A DNA stretch of 64,000 nucleotides. It comes from Scatophagus argus (lineage: Eukaryota; Chordata; Actinopteri; Scatophagidae). This document shows positions 33,965-49,475 of the stretch, one piece after another. Both the position numbers and the translations under genes were made by a program. The stretch spans positions 27,906,999 to 27,970,998 of the forward strand of contig NC_058493.1 of assembly GCF_020382885.2 (NCBI RefSeq). The letters are read 5' to 3'. How positions within the stretch are numbered: position 1 is the stretch's first letter; each line of letters opens with the position of its first letter. The notes beneath the pieces were generated by a model, which saw only the letters and a list, made by a program, of their open reading frames with translations, did not search any database and was not told the DNA's origin.

Positions 33965-36900
33965 CAGCTCAGAAGACGGTCCTGATCGTGTACGCCCACC
34001 AGAGTCAACATTCGTTTAACGCGGCGGTGCGCGATGTGGCTACGCAGGAGCTGGTGGAGCAGGGCTACAGGGTCATCGTGTCCGACCTGTACGCCATGAA
34101 CTTCAGAGCCGCCGCCACGCCGGACGACATCACCGGTGACGTCGTTGTCTCACTCTGTCTCACTCTGTGTCTCACTCTCTGTCACTCTGTGTCTCACTCT
34201 GTCTCACTCTGTGTCTCACTCTCTCTCACTCTGTCTCACTCTGTGTCTCACTCTCTGTCACTCTGTCTCACTCTCTCTCACTCTGTCTCACTCTGTGTCT
34301 CACTCTGTCTCACTCTGTCTCACTCTGTGTCTCACTCTCTCTCACTCTCTCTCACTCTGTGTCTCACTCTCTGTCACTCTGTCTCACTCTCTCTCACTCT
34401 GTCTCACTCTGTGTCTCACTCTCTGTCACTCTGTCTCACTCTCTCTCACTCTGTCTCACTCTGTGTCTCACTCTGTCTCACTCTGTCTCACTCTGTGTCT
34501 CACTCTCTCTCACTCTCTCTCACTCTGTGTCTCACTCTCTCTCACTCTGTCTCACTCTCTCTCACTCTGTCTCACTCTGTGTCTCACTCTGTGTCTCACT
34601 CTCTGTCACTCTGTGTCTCACTCTGTCTCACTCTGTGTCTCACTCTCTCTCACTCTGTCTCACTCTGTGTCTCACTCTCTGTCACTCTGTCTCACTCTCT
34701 CTCACTCTGTCTCACTGTGTGTCTCACTCTGTCTCACTCTGTGTCTCACTCTCTCTCACTCTGTCTCACTCTGTGTCTCACTCTGTGTCTCACTCTGTGT
34801 CTCACTCTCTCTCACTCTCTCTCACTCTGTCTCACTCTGTGTCTCACTCTCTGTCACTCTGTGTCTCACTCTGTCTCACTCTGTGAATTTGGGGTTTGGG
34901 GTTCTGACAGAGTGTGTCATGTCCAGGTGACCCGAAGAATCCAGAACTTTTCCAGTATGGCGAGGAGACCATGCACGCCTGGATGGAGGGCCGCCTCAGC
35001 GATGACATCACGGCTGAGCAGCGCAAAGTAGAGGAGGCCGAGCTCATCATCTTCCAGGTCGGAGGTCACGCGTATCGCCAGTTCGTCCTGTGTCCTGTTG
35101 AGACTCTGAGACTCTGTTGCCTCCAGCAGACCTGGCTTTCAACAGCCAATCACAATAATCTGTGTTTCTTAATTTATGTTGTTAAAAACCCGATGAAGAG
35201 CTTTGGACACAGTCATCTTCTGACCATCATCTGACCTTCAAACCACAGAACAGGGTTGTTAAAACACCTGCAGGTTTCTTGTTAAAAGACACAACAGATG
35301 AGAATTAGCTTCCTGGTTTGGTTTTACATGCACTGTGACGCCCTGTGTCTCTTCACGCAGTTCCCGCTGTACTGGTTCAGTGTGCCGGCCATCATGAAGG
35401 GCTGGATGGACCGAGTGCTCGTGCAGGGCTTCGCTTTCTCCCTGCAGAAACTGTACAATAACGGAATATTCAAGGTCAGTCGCTTTCGGCTGGACAACAG
35501 CAAACTACTCAGTAGGTGTCCGATATCCGCAATCAGTGGACACCCTGCTGCAGCCAATCAGAATCCAGTATTCAGACTCTGTGTCCTTCATCTCGAAGTA
35601 AAAAGCGTGTTTTTGTGTTTCCTCACAGGACAAGAAGGCAATGTTGTCCTTCACCACTGGAGCTACGCAGACGATGTTCAGGCCTGATGGTATCAACGGA
35701 GACATCAACATCACACTGTGGCCCCTGCAGGTGAGGGACGTGGACACTGAAGGGAGACATCATGTCCTGCCAGTCTTTCTTGCACATCGTTGAAAACACC
35801 ACACAGAGAAAGATTTTCCATCACATCAATACTTACAGGTGATTTATAAAGCGCTAATCAGACACAAAGTTCTGAATGACATGAAAACATCTGCAGAACA
35901 CATAAGTACAGAGTGATGCAGAAGTGAGACTGTGTTGAAGGTGCTGCTCAGGACTCTGATGGCCTGAGGGTAGAAGCTGTTCTGGAGTCCTTGAGTTCAC
36001 ACTCCTGTGGCGTCTCAGTGCTGGACTCAACACACAACCCTGAGGGGTCTCTGTGCTCACAGTCCTGAAGTTCAGCACCCAGTTAGAGCAGGGGGGGGCT
36101 CAGTCCGAGGGTCAGGGGCTTTTCGTAAGCTGCGATCAGCAAGTAGCGTCCTCACACAGTGAGTGTGCGAGGGCAGTGTGGATGGCGCCGTTGACGGCAT
36201 CGTCAGCCAATCTGTTCCCTTCGATAAGCAAACTGCAGTGGATCCAAGGCGGCAGGGATGGTCCTTCTCATGTGCGCCATGACTATCCTTTCAAAACACT
36301 TCATCACGACTGGGGTGAGTGCGATAGTCGGTCGGGCAAGTCACCTGACTTTTCAGAGGGGAGGAACACAGTGTTGAAACCAGTCTGACTCAAGCTGGAT
36401 GACAAATTCAAAATCTTTAGTTTCTTCACTTTTTTATACAAACTAAAAAGTTGATCCTGACAGAGCTGAGAGGCCTCTTAAGATGTGAAGTGTTTACATT
36501 CATTTATACTTACTACAGTAATGTATAGTACTCTAAAATAAATGATTGGGTGTTCTGGTGATTGTGGTATAAGATGCCATCTTTGTCCCCGTATTTGTCT
36601 CCTCTCGGGTGCACCTGTAAACTATCTGGCGAAGACCACAGAAAAATAATCCAAAGGGATTCTTAAATATTCTGTTTGTGGGTGAATGCTGATCCTCTTT
36701 TATTTATTTATGTTCCTTTCAGAACGGCATCCTGCACTTCTGTGGGTTCCAGGTTCTGGCTCCTCAGATATTCTGGAGTCCGGCTCACTGTCCCCCCGCC
36801 GTGCGAACCGCGATGCTGGACGGCTGGCGAGCTCGGCTGAAAGGACTGCTGGCTGAAAAGCCTTTGACCTTTGCCCCCTGCGAGCTGTTTGACCTCAGCT

Positions 36901-37061
36901 TTCAGGGGGGCTTCTTGCTGAGGCCTGAGGTGAGGGAGGAGCGAGAGTCGCAGCCCCACGGCCTCACCACAGGACACCACCTGGGGAAGCCGCTGCCACC
37001 TGACAACCAGATCAAAGCTCAGCCCACTGAATGTGATGCCAAAGCAGACGGCAGGAACTAA
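32721..37061 (+). CDS. nqo1: NAD(P)H quinone dehydrogenase 1 (six exons)
   Basis: The coding exons are 32721-32724, 33968-34135, 34927-35057, 35361-35474, 35629-35730 and 36723-37061. They join in frame to 285 aa; human NQO1 has 274. The enzyme is a cytosolic FAD-dependent homodimer that reduces quinones by two electrons. The flavodoxin-like fold shows LIVYAHQ (7-13), [12 protein letters not shown], the flavin-contact segment [19 protein letters not shown] (102-120) and [12 protein letters not shown]. The C-terminal domain (about 220-277, FDLSFQGGF and [16 protein letters not shown]) is the NQO1-specific tail absent from NQO2. Several active-site positions instead match NQO2: Phe127, Leu129 (hydrophobic), Asn162; Phe156 replaces the usual Tyr. 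Exon 1 contributes only ATG plus G. Intron 1 ends in a (TG)n tract, intron 2 is almost wholly a CTCACTCTGT-type satellite and the donor at 35058 (gtcgga) is weak. The last 10 residues extend past the mammalian end. Confidence 0.95.
33479..33509. repeat. perfect 14-bp hairpin in nqo1 intron 1
   Basis: TTTTACTGACTTCA (33479-33492) and TGAAGTCAGTAAAA (33496-33509) are perfect reverse complements around a 3-nt loop. No function is known. Confidence 0.6.
33930..33963 (+). repeat. (TG)n tract abutting the nqo1 exon 2 acceptor
   Basis: About 17 TG units run directly into the acceptor tggcag ending at 33967. There is no conventional pyrimidine-rich stretch between repeat and AG. Confidence 0.9.
34139..34885 (+). 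repeat. CTCACTCTGT-type satellite filling nqo1 intron 2
   Basis: About 745 bp built from 10- and 12-bp units (ctcactctgt, ctcactctgtgt, ctcactctct) in shifting order. It begins a few bases after the exon 2 donor and stops about 40 bp before the exon 3 acceptor. Its plus strand has no stop codon in any frame, so it yields long Ser/Leu/Val/Cys/His-rich open frames that are not genes. Confidence 0.95.
35930..36385. repeat. probable retroelement fragment in nqo1 intron 5
   Basis: The words gatggcctgagggtagaagc, tgttctggagtcc and gacggcatcgtcagc are like those in antisense LINE-type fragments common in fish genomes. The fragment has no intact open frame, and its identity is uncertain. Confidence 0.4.
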
Positions 37062-37154
37062 GACGGTCTCTTCAGTCACGTCCTCTAAACCCCTCAGAGG
37101 TGTTAGGAGATCGCTTTGGGGATTTTACAAATGCTTTATGTTTACTGAAGCTGA

Positions 37155-37160
37155 AATAAA
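37155..37160 (+). terminator. nqo1: polyadenylation signal of nqo1
   Basis: AATAAA lies 94 bp after the nqo1 stop codon (37059-37061), giving a short 3' UTR. Confidence 0.65.
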
Positions 37161-38097
37161 AGCAGTTTTAGGCAACAATGACTTGAACCTATTTTTATTC
37201 ACAAACAAAATGTTTTTTGTGTAAACAAGACCAAACGGTCAGTCCCTTGTGGCCTAAACAATTAGTCAAAATCAGCATATTGATCAAGGTTTCTGCTTCT
37301 CTAATGTGATCATTTTTGTTTTTGGCCTCGTTTCAGCGTTTCACAGTGCAGATTCCCCAACAGGTTGCAGTCAATCAAACGTCTTCCCGGGGCTTTTGGG
37401 GCCTCGGCAGTTTCGAGCTGCTGCCCAGCCTTGTTTATATCGCTGTTTAGTTTATGTTTTCCGTCAGCTGGGCGAACAAAAAAAAATGAAGAATTCTCCA
37501 CTTTTTAATTTTTTTCTGATGCTATGTGTGCTACACTCAATGAATGAATTAAACAGATTAACCGTTAATTCAAAGAACCGTTACTGGCAGCCTTTAACTA
37601 CCACATACGACAGAATATGGTTATGTTTATGTTCTTCGTAGAGCGACGAACAGTAGGTAGAACCAAATACGGCTAACAGGGAACCGTGTCAAAAGGTTCA
37701 CATGTACAATGCACATAGTTTTCCAATGATGAGATTTTAATAACAAAACCTGGAAGCAACAGCTAATAAAAAAATAATGCATTTAATTTTCATAACTTTA
37801 CGTGTAAAAAGTCAAGAGAGTCCATTTTTTGCGTTTCGCTCACCCCTTCTCTCTGCGGTGGAATGGAACGGTCCGGGGGTGGCGTCATCGCTGGGGCAGC
37901 GCTCAGCAGGCTGTTAGTGAGGAGGAGATTGTTTGTTGTTTTGTTGAGGGGTTAAGAGCTGCCTTGTCGCTTGCACGCTGGTTCAGGTGTTACGGCCTAA
38001 AAGAGACCTTCTAGAGAGACATTTTCACCCCCAAATTAACCCCGAGTCGCGTGTTTAATCTGCCGCATCGAGCGAAAAGAGCCCGGACACGGCAAAC
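37161..38097. other. nqo1-gabarapl2 spacer and gabarapl2 promoter region
   Basis: No coding exon is seen. The last 250 bp before the gabarapl2 start are comparatively GC-rich and have no TATA box, as expected for a housekeeping promoter. A cAMP-response-like half site (gcgtcatcgc, about 37881-37890) is present but unproven. Confidence 0.4.
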
Positions 38098-42648
<4,551 letters not shown>

Positions 42649-42822
42649 AAGAAGAAGCCACGACCGTGACTGGCCTTACCTGCGGCGCCACGCCAACACC
42701 CACCCACCCACATGTAATCACAGCCCTCGCTCGGCCCCTGGAGAAAACCTCATGAAGCCCCGCAGAGATTCAGCAACACGAACGTAACAGGAAGTCAGAC
42801 TGGCTGCTCACCTGACTGGATG

Positions 42823-42828
42823 AATAAA
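42823..42828 (+). terminator. gabarapl2: polyadenylation signal of gabarapl2
   Basis: AATAAA lies about 175 bp after the stop codon at 42646-42648. A second hexamer near 43109 is an alternative. Confidence 0.6.
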
Positions 42829-45528
42829 AATTACTGCACCAGTGTGTTTGTTTTGGCCCATGTTTCACCAGATTCATAGATGAAGTTGTGTATAGTGTGA
42901 TACTTTGGATTATTCTTTGTTTGACGTTGTGATCTGAGTGTTGAAGGAGGAACTTTGATTTGTTTTTGTTTTTCCACATTTTAAATAATGATGTGTGTGA
43001 ATGAGTTTTGCTTTTAGTTGTGCTTTCCTCTTTGCAGACAATATTTAAAAGAACTTTTAATTTAATTATTTGAATTGAATTACAGTTTGAATTAGGATGA
43101 CCTAACCAATAAAAAGATCAAAATGAAACCTGGTTGTTTTGTCAGAATGTCAGCACTGTTCAGGTCCATTTGCTTCAATGGGCTTCGACAAGTGAAAGAA
43201 AAGCTTAAGTGGAAACCGCTAATGTGTTTTCACGGTTTAACGTGAAACAACTTTGACTTCACAGCATTTATCTCATTACTTAGTCACGCTACACACTCGT
43301 ATTAATGCTACAAAATACAACAAGTAAATTATTATATCAGTAAAATTATTGGTCGTTAGACTTAGTGGGTGGCCAATCAGATTTCATACTACATTTGCTT
43401 TATTACACTATGCTGTATTATGTTTGGTATGTTCTTCAATGGGGTCCTTGAGGGGGTCACCAGCACAAAGGGGAAGTAACTACATTCACTGAAATCCCAT
43501 TCACAGTTAACACAAAGGTGTGACCATCGAACCGTTTGTGTAATGAAAGAATTAACAAGAAAATTCTCGTCAGACGGGAAAAGATAAGAAACTGCTAACA
43601 GGTCAATGTACCACATATGGAGAAGATGTGATACAGATGTGGTGATCATAAAACTACGTGGTTAAGCGGTTTTCCTTTCGACTGTTCACTTCCTCATCTC
43701 TCCTCAGCAGTGTTTCTACGAACTTGTCGCATACTCGGTAGCAAACATTTATTTATTAAAATTCAGAGGAAGACGCAGGGAAACACGTTCTTCCTCATTG
43801 TCAAAACTGAAACGGGATTTTCGAAAATTTCCCTTCCATCTCAAACATGTTCTCCTTGAGTTTGTGAAGTCAGTTTCTCTTCACTCTGAGTGCCCACGGG
43901 AGGAGAAGAAGAACTCAGATTCTGTGCATCAGTAAAAGCAGCATTTCACTGCAAAAATACTTAATAACAGGTAGAAGTACCACATTCAAAATTCTGCTTC
44001 TGTAAAAGTACACCAGCAACATGTACTCAGAAGTATTAAAAGGAAAAGTACTCATTGTGTAAAATCAGTCCACCTGTTTGGTCCAGACTGAAGTGCCTTT
44101 CAGATGGATTGTGGTGAAATGTGCCTCTCATGGAAACTGAACTCGTGTTCTTGAGGGAGCTTCTACAGAGGATTGACAGGAAGCATCCTGAGTGCTGGAC
44201 CAGCAGGTCTCTGCAGCTGCCGCCGTCTGACGAGAGATACATAAGTTTCTGCTGCTGTCTTCTTTCCTGATACTCACTTCATCCTCTGCACTCCATCACG
44301 AGAAATACTTTATAATACTTCATCGGTGTAATTAGATTTTGTGGTTACCATAAAGGTACCACACACACCACTTCCGAATACAACCCTGTGTTGTATAATG
44401 ACTAATAAATAAATCATCTGTCTCGGTGATCTGCCTTTAGCGCCATCATCGGGTCAAAACTTCTGATCGTCTAATACCTTCAAAACAACATTCGTATCCA
44501 CCTCAGCTGAAGGCCAACTTTGTGTTTGGTGCTAATTAGCAAAATTAGCAAAGAGCATGGCAACACATCTGGTCAGTTCTGGGCATGTGCATCAATCAGG
44601 TGCTAACGCCTGATCGGTAGGTGATTCTGCCTGTAGCCAACCCTCAACCACTGACATGTGGATCAGGTTGGGTTTCTGATGTGCATCGGGTTGCCTCATA
44701 CATTACACCTGTTAAACATCAGTGTGCCAGCATTATCACGTGTTCATGTTAGCGTGCTGACATTAGCATTTCGCCCAAAGCACCACTGTCACTGAGTACA
44801 GCCTCACAGAGCCGTCATACTTTTGTCTCAGCTTGTCTTTATTTTTCTTGTGTCAACAAGTGTTGTTAAAACATGCATGTGTTAACACATCCACCCGTGT
44901 TTCTGTGTACTGCAGCAGCAGGAGGTGAGGATGAGTGAAGCTCACTTCTTTTCTCTTGTAACTAGAATAATGAAGCATAACTTTTCTTTTTAGCAGCTCT
45001 CTCCTTGTAAACAGTTTGTTCTCAGAAACGCGGCTGTTCTGTTTCTGCTGGCGGAAGCAGAAGTGAAAACGGACAGAAGTGAAAATCACAAATGCAAAAT
45101 ATGTAATTATAATTTCAACCAAACAAATCACATTATATCACTGCTGTTGGAACTGGTACTGCTCCTGCCACTGCCTGTATTACTGTTAATTTAACTGTAC
45201 TACAAACACTGAACTCTGCTAATGCTGCTTTGCCTTATTTACTATTACTACTACTGCTGTCTACATGTACAGCTGCTACTACTTCCAGGACTTCCAGGAA
45301 GCACTAAAGACTTTCGTCAAGATTCAAGGCATTCAAGGCATTCGTCCTCCTTGCATCATTTCCTGTTTAGTACAAAGCTGTAAAGTATGTTGATATTTAT
45401 GTTAACTAACTGCAAAGGGACAAACAGACTGTTGAATATTGTTTATCTGGATCTCCATTAGCTGTCACAATGCAACAGCTACTCTTCCTGGAGTCCACAT
45501 TAGGAGCATAATGCATACACAGTCACAT
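42829..45528. other. intergenic, dispersed repeats
   Basis: No gene is seen. Fragments of the teleost repeats found elsewhere in the window are present at about 43940-44060 (acttaataacaggtagaagt), 44095-44150 (cagatggattgtggtgaaat) and 44520-44780 (gctaattagcaaaattagca, then gttagcgtgctgacattagc). Confidence 0.4.
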
Positions 45529-45825
45529 ACACTATATAGACAAAAGTATTGGTACAGCTGCCCATCACACCAACAGGGACTTTAATGGCGTCTCATTGTA
45601 AACACACAGACAGCTTTGCAGCTCTAACAGCTTCCACTCTTCTGTGAAGGCTTTCCACAACATGTTGGAGTGTTTCTGTGGGAATTTGTGCCCATTCATG
45701 CAGTAGAGCATTTGTGAGGTCACACACTGATGTTGGACCAAAAGGCCTGGCTCACAATCTCCGTTCCAGTTCATCCCAAAGGTGTTGGATGGGGTTGAGG
45801 TCAGGGCTCTGTGTGGGCCAGTCAA
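45529..45825 (-). mobile_element. Tc1-type half element (transposase 3' half)
   Basis: It starts with an intact terminal repeat (acactatatagacaaaag) after a TA. On the minus strand it reads from ELDWPTQ-coding DNA out to that end. It breaks off abruptly inside the transposase region at 45825 (gtcaa, then unrelated ttaaaacatg). It is the complement of the half at 49203-49475, and the two share a 35-bp overlap. Confidence 0.85.
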
Positions 45826-47088
45826 TTAAAACATGATATACATCACAAAAAACTAACCACGATTTCAACAAATCAATTAAAGCTGTTAATGTCTATCTAT
45901 ATGTCACACACACACACACACACACACACACTTACTTTACACATACATACAGTATTCATGTGCGCATGCATACTTGCTTCCTGTTTGCTGTGAACTGCGT
46001 GTTTCACAAAGCTAAAGAGAGAAGTTTAAATTAGCCAAACTATGAAAGAAGTTACAGTTCATACAATACAAAGTGTATGTAATTAGTATGTATGTGCAAG
46101 ATAAGTTTATTTGTGGACTCGGAGTACTTAGTACGGTACATAAACCACAGCTTCAGTGTCACAGCACAGTACTTTGAATCTATCAGTGGCGTCATTCATG
46201 GAAACAGAGGAGGAAGTGAAAAAGACAGAAATTGAAGACTTCCACTGTGCCTGTTCATTCACATTAAATTAATTCATTTCACATTAACGAACTCATCATC
46301 ACACAGCTGGCACTGAAACACTCTGACTAAAGCTACAACTGCATTCACTTTATGTCCACCTTGTCCTGTCCTGTGCTGTGAGAAAATGTCATGATTTCCC
46401 ATACTGAAAGGACAAAGTTATCGCTTGTGGTTTTTATTTAACAAATCCGTTGAAGGACGAAAGCCAACATTGTGTCTGTTCGTGTCTCGGTACTTTGTGA
46501 CTTACTGTCCATCACTGACTAAGCACATTAACGTACACAAGTAAATGTCCTTTCACAGATGGCGACTTCAGCTCTTTCTTCGTGTTGGCAGGAATATCCT
46601 GAGAATAACAACTTTTATTTGTACACCTCTTATCAAAATCAAAGAATTAAACAGGAATAGGTCACAGGGAAGTGAAACTTCACTTCACAATAGACAGTAA
46701 AGTCAATAAAACACCAGGATAAAATATAAAACATAATAAAACTCTAATTTAATAATAATGATAAAATTTTAAAATAGCAAAACCTTTCAATAAAAATAAG
46801 TCTCTAACAGGAAACACTTGGTGTCCCTCAGCTGCACACCAGGCAGTCAGGACTCAGCAGTTCAGACCATGATGGGCTTTAAAAAGTGACAAATTAAATC
46901 CTAAAATCAACCCAAAAACAAATGGGCAGCCGGCACAGGCTCATTAAGGTTGGAGTCATGAGTTCTTGAGACAAGCAAACTGTGAAAGACATGATATATT
47001 CTCTGAACGAGAATGTGGTCTGGCACGTTTACAAAAGAAAAGAGAAGTTTTTCTTTCTGAGAACTGCTCAGCATGCAGACCTGAGGCG
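45826..47088. other. intergenic upstream of the chemokine gene
   Basis: A (CA)n microsatellite (45906-45930) and AT-rich sequence; no gene is seen. A short inverted repeat agtgaaacttcact lies at about 46671-46684, and I cannot assign it a factor. Confidence 0.4.
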
Positions 47089-47096
47089 TATATAAA
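47089..47096 (+). promoter_or_regulatory. TATA box of the chemokine gene
   Basis: TATATAAA within gcgtatataaaggcgg lies about 100 bp before the start codon at 47190. This is a strong core promoter, typical of inducible chemokine genes. Confidence 0.75.
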
Positions 47097-47189
47097 GGCG
47101 GCCCGGATCAGGACCCCACAGCAGACCAGCGCTGAACTTTAAAGGACTTTCATCCAGACAGAAGCTCGTCCGTCTCAGTCGGGGGAAAC

Positions 47190-48621
47190 ATGAAGACTCT
47201 GGTGACTCTCGTTCTCGTCGCTCTCATCTGCTTCCTGTGTCACAACTCTGAAGGTCAGTAAATCCACTTCACTTCACTCTGAGCTGTCAACCTCAGCTGC
47301 ATTACTGAGTATTAAACGTGTGTGTGTTTGTGTCCACAGCTGCAGTCGCACCAAACGCTTTGTTTCAGCAATGCTGTCCGAAATGCGCTAAGATGCGGAT
47401 TCCTAAGGAAAAGGTGAAGCACATGGCCAAGACCTCCAGTGACTGTAAGCTCAACGCCATCATGTAAGTACAGGAAGAAGATGCAATAGATGAACTGATC
47501 TTGCACTGAAAAGTTTGTGGACTAAACTATGTAAACAAAACTGTTTTATAATTAAACAGGGTACTTTTAAATTTACAAATAAAAAAGCACTGTTCATAAG
47601 ACTGTTAAGTGTTAAAATAAATCAAACTAATTTCTACTGTGAGATTATTTAATCTCCAGCAATGCGTCATATTGTTTGAGGTTTTATCTATTTTGCATGC
47701 AGGTCTATCTATAGTAGCACAATGTGTAGTCATGTACTTGAGTAGTGCAGTATAGTATTAAAGAAAAAGTGCAATATTTACCTGCTGAAAATTTAAATAC
47801 ACAAGTTGTAGCCTGTAAAAACTTTTTAATGACTGATTAAGCAAGTCACTTAGTTCATATTCTTCAGAAAATCAGGCATAAACAAAAAAGATAATAATTA
47901 TTATATTTTAATTACTTTGAATAATATTTCAGTCATCTTTAGTAGTTTAAGGAGGCTCCACTAGGGGGAGCTCTTTGATCACTGTACACGCAGGCCTGCT
48001 GGCTGGTACCAAGCACAATTTTAAACTCAGTTATCTCCATTTTCTGGTAAATTTCATATTTCCGTATCTACATTCCATTAGTAAGATAAAATAATGCAGT
48101 AATTGTTAATTCTATTGTGAAAAATCTTCTAAAAATGTAACTTTTGGTTTATTAAACTAATGGCTTCATGAACAAAGAGGCATTTATTTATTTAACCTTC
48201 CTTCACTGATGTAAAACACGGCAACAGAAGATGTAACGATGAAGCTGAAGCAGCAGCTGAAACTGAAGCTGCTTCAGCGTGAGCCTCATGACAGGACTGT
48301 TGGTCTTCAGATCCAATAAAAGAAATTAAATATTCAATATGAAGTAAAATTCCTCTGTGACTGACTGTGCTTACGTGATGATGACATGTGATCTCATTAG
48401 GCTCACCAGGTGAGCTCATGAGGCGACCAATGGGAGAGGAGACGAAGCTGAGATGACTTCTGATCTGAGCCTCTAACAGTCTCGTGTTGTGTCTTTCTTA
48501 CAGAGTCAAGACTGTGTGCAATAAGACAATTTGTCTCGATGGCAACTTGGTTTGGGCGCAGAAGATGTTCAACGAATTTAAGGAAAAGCCATTCTCAACT
48601 ATAAACACAACCTGTCACTGA
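47190..48621 (+). CDS. CC chemokine with extra cysteines (three exons)
   Basis: The coding exons are 47190-47253, 47340-47463 and 48504-48621, joined in frame to 101 aa. The three-exon layout and intron positions are those of CC chemokine genes. MKTLVTLVLVALICFLCHNSEA is a signal peptide. The mature chain begins near AVAPNALFQQCC, with adjacent cysteines, and has Cys in SSDC (third) and KTIC (fourth) before the C-terminal helix LVWAQKMFNEF. Three further cysteines (PKC, KTVC and TTC near the end) make seven in the mature chain, an odd number. The stretch DCKLNAIMVKTVC recalls the CCL27/CCL28 group, but fish CC chemokines diverge too fast for me to name it. The product is a secreted chemoattractant acting on a G-protein-coupled receptor. 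The start follows a TATA box. Confidence 0.9.
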
Positions 48622-49044
48622 ACCTGTCAGAGAAACCACGAGAGGCCGTTTCCCCGTGGATCGGACTGATTACATGTAGATTATGTTCCTGACACGCCCA
48701 TCACTGGATGATTGTACAGAATAATAACATCGTGACCTTGGAAGTTTAGGAAATTAAGTGAGTCTTGACTGATAGTACAGCTTAAGCTTTAAAGAGTTCA
48801 GACTGCAGCCAGATATTCTTCTGAAATACATGACTGAATTCATTTAAAGGGTTGTTTGATGCTCGGGTTTGTACAGTTGTGTAATTATTGAGTGTTTTAA
48901 TTGATTAAATGTATGTTCTAAAAAGTGATTTAGTGTTCTGCTGTCTTCATTTTGAAAGCAACGAGAAGACCAACTCCTCTGTGTGCTCTGAGTGCTTCAT
49001 TGACACCCTGACACCTTGATTATCCCTCTTACACCAAGGAAAAA

Positions 49045-49055
49045 AATAAAATAAA
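49045..49055 (+). terminator. polyadenylation signals of the chemokine gene
   Basis: Two overlapping AATAAA hexamers (49045-49050 and 49050-49055) lie about 430 bp after the stop codon. Earlier weaker signals are possible. Confidence 0.5.
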
Positions 49056-49202
49056 GATCATTAATTTAAATTTTTCTGTGTGTTGCAATCAGAATTTAAA
49101 GTTTTTCACAAGCCATAACTCAGTTTTCCTATTAAGGTCAAGGAGTCTGCAGTCAGCACATCATTTTAGAGCAGTGAGCAGACAGTTTGACTGGATGTAT
49201 GC

Positions 49203-49475
49203 TGTGTAGACAAAAGTATTCGGACAGGGGCTGTTCCTCAAGGTTTGGGCTCGGCCCCTGACTTCCAGTGAAGGGAAATCTTAATGCTTCAGCACACCAA
49301 GACATTTTGGACAATGCTATGCTTCCAACTTTGTGGCAACAGTTTGTTGAAGGCCCTTTTCTATTCCAGCATGACTGTGCCCCAGTGCACAAAGCAAAGC
49401 TCCATAAAGACATGGTTGGATGAGTTTGGTGTGGAAGAACTTGACTGGCCCACACAGAGCCCTGACCTCAACCCC
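49203..49475 (+). mobile_element. Tc1-type half element (transposase 5' half)
   Basis: The degraded left end (tgctgtgtagacaaaagtat) follows a TA. Transposase-derived sequence reads on the plus strand through HDCAPVHKAK to LDWPTQSPDLNP, then breaks off at 49475 into unrelated sequence (tgttgagctg). It carries exactly the part missing from 45529-45825, in the opposite orientation. Confidence 0.85.

Noticed and set aside
33931-35031. Very long open frames rich in Ser, Leu, His, Val and Cys
   Set aside because: They are the nqo1 intron 2 satellite read in three frames, with exon 2 included by chance; there is no protein gene here.
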